64,000 nt of DNA from Toxonevra muliebris (taxonomy: Eukaryota > Arthropoda > Insecta > Diptera > Pallopteridae): assembly GCA_963691655.1 (NCBI GenBank), contig OY829328.1, positions 70,684,400 to 70,748,399 on the forward strand, given 5' to 3'. Position 1 is the first letter of the stretch. Each line of letters opens with the position of its first letter. The notes under the pieces were generated by a model that ran no database searches, was not told the DNA's origin, and worked only from the letters and a program-made list of their open reading frames with translations. The position numbers were made by a program, and so were the translations under genes. This document shows, piece after piece, positions 57,362-64,000 of the stretch.

Positions 57362-57617
57362 CAGAGCTGCTAAAGAACGCAATCATTTGTGATTAAAAAT
57401 CACTTGATTTGTTTAAGCAAATGATTTTAGTGAAATAATTTGAATGCAATATTTTGAGTGTAGTCTTTGAATAAAATCAGTTGATGCCATTTGAAATCAC
57501 TTGTATTCATATTAATAAGATATAAACCTGAATGAATGAAATTTGTAAGTCAAATTTGATTTCAAATTAATTTTAATTAATGAAATTCGCAGATGATTGC
57601 ATTCTTTTACAATTTGG
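57362..57617. mobile_element. 256-bp relative of the CAGAGCTG...TGCAATCA element
   Basis: CAGAGCTGCTAAAGAACGCA then ATCA (57362-57385) faces TGATTGCATTCTTTTACAAT then TTGG (57594-57617); 17 of 24 positions match as inverted repeats. The interior carries AAATCACTTGATTTG and GCCATTTGAAATCACTTG words like those in the 41-kb element. Inserted in the AGTCAGAGGC array. Confidence 0.7.
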
Positions 57618-57619
57618 TA

Positions 57620-58080
57620 CAGTAAAAACCAATTAAAAGCAATCAGTTCATCAATCATAGTATGAGGCAGTCCGAAGTACTCTGATACAATAAAAGTTGT
57701 CTAAATCTGAAGTAATTCAAGTCAGTTTTTGAGGCCATCAGAGATCATCAAAGAAAATCAGAGTTTCAGGAAATTTTTCTCAATATTTCCAAAGTTTAAG
57801 TTGATTCAAAAAAGTAAAAACTCGGTATGGATTATTATAAAAATGTGCTTCAAAGAATGGACATCTTACCCGTATCTTTCTTAGTACAAAATTATATATT
57901 ATTGAATACTTATCTTCAAAATTTGTCTTTGAGAAATTGGGAAAATTCAATAAAAATGCATATTTTCCACATTTCGCTGTCTTTAACTTATAATAATCTT
58001 TAAAATACTGTGTTAAATACATTTGATCCCAGGGAATACTAATTGCTCTATAATGTGATGTAGAAATATTTTTCATTTTT
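57620..58080. other. array tail then AT-rich DNA
   Basis: Last decayed AGTCAGAGGC units to about 57760, then AT-rich sequence. The 98-residue minus-strand frame at 57780-58076 has no recognised domain; it could be chance. Confidence 0.45.
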
Positions 58081-58081
58081 T

Positions 58082-58600
58082 CTTTTACACCTGGTCACTT
58101 TTTTTCTCGGGGTAAGCCAAAAACTTCTACACCCTCTAAAATTCAGAAACAAATTTTTTTTATTTTGTTAAGTACCAACATTTTTTTTTACACCTGGTCA
58201 CCTTATTTTCATGTGGTAAGCCAAAAACTACTGCACCCTTCAAAAGTCAGAAACAAAAAACAAATTTATTTTATCTTTTTAAGTAATTAATTTTTTTACC
58301 TGGTCACCTTATTGAGGTAAGCCAAAAACTGCTACACCCTCCAAAATTCAGAAACAAATTTTTTTTATATGGTTAAGTACTAAAATTTTTTTTTACACAT
58401 GGTCACCTTATTTCCTTGAGGTAAGCCAAAAACTACTACACCCGCCAAAATTCCAGAAACAAATTTTTTTTATCTTTTTAAGTAATACATTTTTTTTTAC
58501 CTGGTCACCTCATTTTCTCTGGGTAAGCCAAAAACTACTACACCCTCCAAAACTCAGAAACAAATTTTTTTTTTTTTTAAGTACTAAAATTTCTTTTTGA
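58082..58600. repeat. five tandem ~105-bp repeats
   Basis: Five copies start TTTTTTACACCTGGTCACCT, followed by GGTAAGCCAAAAACTACTAC, ACCCTCCAAAATTCAGAAAC and an AAATTTTTTTTAT tract. Anchors CCTGGTCAC lie near 58090, 58193, 58299, 58399 and 58501, a spacing of 100-106 bp. Copies are roughly 85-90% alike by eye. Confidence 0.93.
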
Positions 58601-60560
58601 AGGTATATGGGAATTGAATTTTCAAAATTTTTAAAATTGGATCATGGCATCTAGTAGCGGGGCAAAATGAGTTAAATACACTCTGCAAAAAAATTTTAAA
58701 GCTTATGTAGAAAAGATACAAAACAAAAAGTTTATTTATTTTTGATGATTTTACTTCACTTAGTTGTTTGTGTACAACAGACAAAAATGGGTTAAGAGAG
58801 AGAAACTCAAACAAATTTATTTCTCAAAAATTTATTGAGCGAATGTATGCCATAATTGTCAAATATCAGAAGACGACAGAATATTTCAGAATACTTTCTG
58901 CTATCTTTGGCATATTGTGTACTGAAAAAAAAAATGTATTCAGTTGAAACGAAATATACAAATACATAATTCATTCCATGTCATGCATTTTTTTGAATCT
59001 TATTATCTTTTACGGTATTTCACTTGTGGTCCATGACTATAACCACTGATAAATACTAAATTACTATTTATTTATATATTTTTTATTAAATATTAACATC
59101 AAGTTTAAGTACCATGAAACATCTGTTCAATATTCAATAAACAGTCTTAAGCTTTAAATCATTTAAGACTACATAACAATATACTTGAATTTAAACACTA
59201 CTGCTTTAGAGTACATACAACAACAACAAAAAATCTATAAATTATTATAGTCGATTATTTTATAGGATTTAAAACTTTTTCACATAAACCTAAAACATAA
59301 AATCATAATACTCTACTATTTAAGACAAATACACACACACTCACACATACATTCACAGAGTGGAAAAAAAAGGTACAAACATAAATTTGACAGTAAAATA
59401 AATACAACGGATGTGGGTGCCATTTCAACAAAGTTTTGGTCTGTTAGTATTAGGTACACGCTTTATTTTTTATTACTTTACATAGTCAACACCGCAATGA
59501 ATCCAAAAGAGAATAAAAAAAAACAAAAATAATGAAAATTTTAACAAACGATAATCTCTCAAACATTATCATCATCAACATCATTTACCAGCAAAAAAAG
59601 AAGAGGAAGAAGAAAAGCAAATCAAATAAAAAAGGACGAAGCATTATTAGGATATGACTAGAGGATGTTAAGTGTGCGGGAGACGCAAGGGGAACGAAAG
59701 AAAAGGGAAATGCTTGAAAGGAAATGAAAATGGGCGAGAAAAACAAATGTTGATTTTGTAATATCTATAAAGAAAAAAAATAAAATAATAATAGAAGTAG
59801 AATAAAAGATAAAATGTAGTAAACTTCTTCGTTGTCGCACAAGAATCTAACAAAATTTAGTTTAATGTAGAAAAGTAGCCACAGGCGTATTAGGGTTACT
59901 AGCGCTCAACTCAACTGTGAGGATTAAAAACAGAAAGAGAGAGAGAGAGAGATAGAGGGAGTGGGAGTTTTAGTGAAGAGTGAGAAGATTGAAAAAAGTA
60001 TCTACGTTGTTTGCATAAGAAACTTAAGAATGTCGAATAAAGATAAAAATGTTTTTCTCAAAATTCAAATGCAACAATTGTACGAAATACAATTTCAACA
60101 ATTTCATTTTCATATTATAAGCAGTAGCATTAAATGTCCCTTAGGTGTTCAAAATACAGACACACACACACATACACACATATACTCAATTGTATACCTA
60201 TTTATATATCCAATCATGTACATATGCGACATTTCTTTTCGTTGCTTCTGTCAAGTGTTTTGCCTAAGCAATCACATACTTATGAGCATAAACTTATATA
60301 ACCAAATAATAAAATAACAACAACTATCTATCTACTAGTATTTGTATTCTTCTTATTTTTCCTACCAAATAGTAGTTGGAAAATAGAAATTGTATTGTTG
60401 CACGAGTGCTGAAATGAAATAATTCGTATGAATTATTTATTTTCATTTAATTTGATGGAATTATACTATATGCATACAAACATGCGTACATATGTACATG
60501 TGAGGATATATTTATTTATTTATGCCCAGCAGGGATAAAGAAGCAGTTTGGAAAGCCTTT
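58600..60560. other. AT-rich DNA with CA and GA microsatellites
   Basis: ACACACACACTCACACATAC (59331-59350), GAGAGAGAGAGAGAGAGA (59936-59952) and ACACACACACACATACACAC (60161-60180). The frame at 59961-60317 translates a CA tract in part and resembles no protein. Confidence 0.55.
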
Positions 60561-60599
60561 TGGAAGCGCTACAATAATGCACTCGGGATTGCATTTGTT

Positions 60600-60973
60600 A
60601 AAAAGTATTACTTTCATTCAAGTAAGATGATTAATTTTACTTTTATAAGACAAGCAAAAAAGAAGTTCGTTGAAAGAAAACAATAGAATGAATTTCAAGT
60701 AAAAAGAAAGCAAGTGAAAGGGGTTAAGAAAAAAGAAAGCCAAAAAAAAAAAAAATTAATTCTTCTCTAAAAAACAGTCAGTGAAAAGTACTACGTAGGA
60801 GAAAAACGAGTTAAAGCGCTCCATTTGAATATAGAAAGATAAAAAGCTGAAGAAAAGGGAAGCAGAAGCGCTTCGTTGCCTTCCTCTTTCGATGGCGAAA
60901 CTTTTCGTTGGAGGAGAGTAAAGCGAAATTAAGATAAAACTCTACATATGGAAGAATGAAAGGGGAGATTCGC
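60600..60973. repeat. purine-rich GAAGAAAAGCAAGACGAAG array, left part
   Basis: Decayed units such as AGAAAGCAAGTGAAAGG and GAAAAGGGAAGCAGAAGCGC followed by TTCGTTGCC. It continues at 63213 after the TTAA element, so the element split a once continuous array. Confidence 0.6.
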
Positions 60974-61045
60974 TTAAGGGGTTATATACTGCATTTGTGT
61001 TGGCCGAAAAAAAACGAAATTTATTTATTTCATTTTCTCAAAGTA

Positions 61046-61357
61046 CTATTACTATTATGGCACAACAGCCCATGGAGTGCTAAGGCGAAGCTTTTCGCAT
61101 CCATTCATGTTGTGTGAGTTATATTTATACACGAATGGAAGGGACCTACAGTTTTATGCCGAATCCGAACGGCAAAGTGAAAAGCTTTTCATAGGCATTT
61201 TTTTACTCTTGGAGGTTTGCCATTGCCAGCCGAGAGATGGTGCCGTGTAGAAAAATTTTTATTTTCTATTTTTGATTTTTTAGCGTGCCGAGTTATGAAC
61301 CCGGGCACCTCTGCGTAGCAGTCCAACACACTAACCACTAGGCTACAGTGACCACTA
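61046..61357 (-). mobile_element. full-length tRNA-headed SINE with 12-bp target duplication
   Basis: TTTCTCAAAGTA occurs at 61034-61045 and 61358-61369. On the minus strand the 312-bp element starts with a tRNA-like head (GTAGCCTAGTGGTTAGTGTG A-box region, CCGGGTTCATAACTCGG B-box region). A core follows, GCCGTTCGGATTCGGCATAA then AACTGTAGGTCCC, and it ends with an ATAATAGTAATAGTA tail. The core is shared with the composite SINE (46791-46821), and the 3' part with 41782-41924. Polymerase III-type promoter boxes are present in the head. Confidence 0.92.
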
Positions 61358-61903
61358 TTTCTCAAAGTATATTCTCTTGAAAAAATATTCTCGAGAATTC
61401 ATAGAAATCTGAGTATTAGAACCAAAGTTACAGCTGCCAACAACGGAAAGTTTAGACGCGATTATCTCGAAACTTTTTTTTTTCTTTCAAAAAGTGAGGT
61501 TGCGGTGAGCACAGATTCTTAAGAACCGTTAACCCGATCAGTCTGAATTTCGGCAGGCTTATTCATAACAATAATAGCCTCTGAGTAAACGAAGGATTTT
61601 TAATTTCAAGCAAAACTTTTTTTTCTTACTACAAAAACCAAAAGCTCTGAACATCGGAAAATAAAATTTTTTAGAAAAACGATTACTATTTTTGTAAAAA
61701 AGTTAATTTTGCAAAGAGATGTCGCGAAAACTGTGTTTTGGCATAATGGCTTCCAGTTATCAATATTTTCTTTTGAAAAAATTCATGAAAGACTTTATGA
61801 CATGTATAAATAAATAGACGTTTAGTTTAAAAAAAAAAAATTGTGTTGTTTTTCAAAAAAAAAAAATCGTAAAAATGCCCTTTTTTTCTCGAGCACAAGT
61901 GTA

Positions 61904-63197
61904 TGTTGATCAAAATTTCCCGGAATTTATTCAGAAAATTAAAAATACAGTCTATATTTTCCCTTCAAAGTAATCCCCATGCAACACACTTATGCCAGCG
62001 CTTGATCCAATCCTCGAGACATTTTTTATATTCGGTTTTCGGTATGTCCATCAGTGCTTCCTGCGATTTTTCCATTACTTCATCTCGGCTGCTGAAACGC
62101 GTTCCCCGTAATGGGTTTTTAAATCGATTAAACAGAAAGAAGTCACAGGGAGCCAAATCAGGTGAATTCGGTGGCTGTTGGATGGTATTTGTTGCATTTT
62201 TCGTCAAAAAATTACGAATAATGATGGCACTGTGCGACGTTGCGTTATCATGGTGCAAAATCCACGAGTTTTCTGTCCACAATTCTGGTCTCTTTCGGCG
62301 AATTGCTTCACGCAATCGTCTTATAAATCGCAAATAATACTCTTTGTTTACTGTCTAGTCTTCTGGCAAAAATTCATGATGCACTACACCGTTGTAATCC
62401 ATGAAAACCGTGAGCATTGCCTTTCTTTTTTAATGAAAACGACGTGTTTTTTTTTGGTCTCGTTTTTTTCATTTGCCTGATTGCGTGTCTGGATTGCGTG
62501 TCGTACTCAGAAACCCACTTCTCGTCTCCAGTAATGACCCTTTTGATGAATGTGGGATCGGATTAAGCCTCGCAAATCATGTCTTTTGCGACGTCAACAC
62601 GGTCTTTTTTTGCATTAAATTGAGGTCTTTTGGCACCAACTTTGCTGCTACATGACGGAAATATAAACCATTGATCAAAATGCCTTGGACGGATCCATAG
62701 GCAATGTTCAAGTCCTCTATGGTTTATTTGCGGTTATTGACCAAAATTTCTTTTACTTTATCAATGTTTTCGTCGGTTTTCGATGTCGATGGTCTGCCAC
62801 TGCGTTCATCATCTTCGATTGACTCACGATCAATTTTGAACCGCTCGTGCCACTGGTAAATGACCGTTTTCTTTAGAGAATCGTTGCCGAAACACTTTTC
62901 CAACATTTCCAACGTTCGCGCACCATTAAATCCGTTTTTTTCACAAAATTTAATACAAGTTCGTTATTGCAAATTTAAATCCATTTCTAAAATTGTAAAA
63001 AATCGCCAACACACACAGAGATAGATGTATTCTTGGCTACGTAAGTTTGGCAAATGTCAAGCTATGACGCTAAGATTTAGAGGGAATATCAACAACAGAT
63101 GAATAAACTTAACAAAAAAAAAAAAAAAACAGAACTCAAATCGGAACGATTGAGGTGCCACACGGTGGTTATTCCGAGAACTTTTTGTTCAAGGTGG
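61904..63197 (-). mobile_element. DD34D mariner element, dead
   Basis: Imperfect terminal repeats TTGATCAAAATTTCCCGGAA (61907-61926) and the complement of TTGAACAAAAAGTTCTCGGA (63174-63193) give a ~1.29-kb element, the usual mariner size, with TA next to both ends. The transposase remnant on the minus strand is described separately. Confidence 0.75.
61952..62984 (-). pseudogene. mariner DD34D transposase pseudogene
   Basis: From ATG at 62984: stop at codon 7, then CIKFCEKNGFNGARTLEMLE, IYQWHERFKIDRESIEDDER, SGRPSTSKTDENIDKV (N-terminal DNA-binding region), stops and a frameshift. The catalytic part follows: VITGDEKWV-like (first Asp), ENSWILHHDNATSH (second Asp) and PPNSPDLAPCDFFLF (third Asp, 34 residues after the second), then DWIKRWHKCVAW. 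A last frameshift precedes the DYFEG-type C-terminus and TAG at 61952-61954. At least five stops and two frameshifts; longest intact piece is 122 residues (61965-62333). Confidence 0.92.
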
Positions 63198-63212
63198 TAT
63201 ATAACCCCTTAA

Positions 63213-64000
63213 GATAACTATTTGTAGGTGGAAATAAAATAGAAGAACTTAGTAATAGGGAAGCAAAAAAGAGACCCTCATTGAATGAAAACAAAAAGAA
63301 GATTTTCATGGAAAGAATAAGGGTGAAATTTATTAGCGGGATGAAGAAAAAAGACAGGACAAAACTTTTTCTCAGAAGAAGGCAAGACTGTCTTCTTTCT
63401 AAGACGAAGGTGTAACGAAGCTCTTCCTAGAAGAAAAGCAATACGAAGCTCTTCATTATACGAAAGCAAGCCTAAGATTTTCACCGCAGGAAGGAAAGAC
63501 GAAGCTTTTCATAAAAGGGAAACAAAATGAAGATCTTCATAGTAGAAAAGTAGGATGAAACTCTTCCTTGAAGAAAAGCAAGACGAAGTTTTTTTTTATA
63601 CAAAAGCAAGCCGAAGTTTTTTGTCGTAGGAAGGTAAGATGAAACTCTTCATAAAAGATAAGCAAAATGAAGATATTCGTAGTAGAAAAGCAAAAGAAAA
63701 TTGTTTCTAGAAAATCGAAAAGACGCCAACTTTCGTTGTAGAAAGACAAGAGAACAAAAAGAATCTCGTCCTAGAAGGAAAAAAGGAAAGACCTTCTCAG
63801 CAGGAAGGAGAAAGGCAAGACAAAGTTTTTGCTAGAAGAAAGGAAAGATGAAAATCTTCATAGTAGGAAAAAAAGACGAAAATCTGCGTAATTGAAAAAT
63901 AAACCAAAGTTTGTCGTAGAAAAATGAAAAGACGAAGATCTTTTAGGATGGAAGGAAAGACTAAGCTCTATGGAATCAAAGGAAGATGAAGCCCTTTTTT
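63213..64000. repeat. GAAAAGCAAGACGAAGCTCTTCAT array, runs off window end
   Basis: Degenerate units of about 45-50 bp: AAGAAAAGCAAGACGAAGCT, CTTCATAGTAGAAAAGCAAAATGAAGATC and so on. GAAGCTCTTCAT resembles a short palindrome in each unit (GAAGNNCTTC). Minus-strand frames (63278-63484, 63537-63749) with repeated FCIKKNFVLLFFKEEFHP-like peptides follow the repeat and are not genes. Confidence 0.88.

Larger units (their letters stand above)
60978..63208. mobile_element. TTAA-flanked element carrying a SINE and a mariner
   Basis: TTAAGGGGTTATATAC (60974-60989) faces TATATAACCCCTTAA (63198-63212): perfect inverted GGGGTTATATA ends, each directly inside TTAA, as for piggyBac-type elements. Inside are a SINE with its own target duplication (61034-61369) and a degraded mariner (about 61904-63197) inserted at the TA next to the right end. 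Without these insertions the element is about 600 bp and non-coding, i.e. MITE-like. Confidence 0.75.

Noticed and set aside
61903..62480. Plus-strand frames of 144 and 100 residues
   Set aside because: Antisense shadows of the mariner transposase remnant.
63278..63749. Repetitive Phe/Leu-rich minus-strand proteins
   Set aside because: By-products of the purine-rich array at the end of the window.

Overview
The window is AT-rich eukaryotic nuclear DNA from a higher (schizophoran) fly. This rests on a recognisable Drosophila smooth / hnRNP L-type coding sequence with GT-AG introns, on CAA/CAG/GTT triplet tracts and CA/TACA microsatellites typical of fly introns, and on dipteran-type transposons. 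A DD41D (rosa-like) element and a SINE core that I associate with fruit-fly genomes make a tephritid or calyptrate fly plausible, but the species cannot be fixed from the sequence.

Only two host coding exons can be supported, both on the + strand: 34448-34630 (61 codons, most of an RRM) and 38010-38076. They are consecutive exons of smooth (sm), the fly orthologue of the splicing regulator hnRNP L. Everything before 34448 and after 38076 is read as very long sm intron, or intron plus intergenic DNA; no other exon was found. The introns hold many repeats. A palindromic ~38-bp minisatellite lies just upstream of the first exon. A LINE remnant and self-complementary direct repeats lie in the 3.4-kb intron. 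A CA-rich stretch lies just downstream of the second exon; hnRNP L is known to bind CA-rich RNA, so this could be an autoregulatory site.

Layout: 1-50 end of a repeat also seen at 40 kb; 400-800 dispersed GTCACTTGAA repeat; 2.46-4.6 kb a 19-bp minisatellite; 4.9-5.4 kb SINE and LINE ends; 7.3-8.6 kb dead DD41D transposon; 12-15.9 kb repeat arrays and foldback repeats; 16.5-17.8 kb DD37E transposon broken only by three stop codons; 19.5-21 kb LINE remnant split by a MITE; 21.5-22.05 kb polypyrimidine tract; 22.8-23.6 kb 410-bp direct duplication; 25.2-28.3 kb array of ~165-bp units interrupted by a MITE and a mariner fragment; 30.7-31.6 kb TTAA-flanked element; 31.6-32.7 kb palindromic array; 34.2-38.1 kb the sm exons; 39.4-42.5 kb MITEs; 45.4-48.4 kb LINE interrupted by a composite SINE with two tRNA-like heads and an 11-bp target duplication; 48.5-54.3 kb two long inverted copies of a GGTCTGAATTT minisatellite around an R1-like LINE fragment; 56.2-58.6 kb two more arrays; 60.6-64 kb a purine-rich array interrupted by a TTAA element that itself carries a SINE and a DD34D mariner.

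No mobile-element protein here looks intact. The features most worth checking are the composite SINE at 46.6-47.0 kb, the ~0.8-kb inverted duplication, the nested insertions at 61-63 kb, the almost intact DD37E element, and the possible CA-repeat feedback site in sm.
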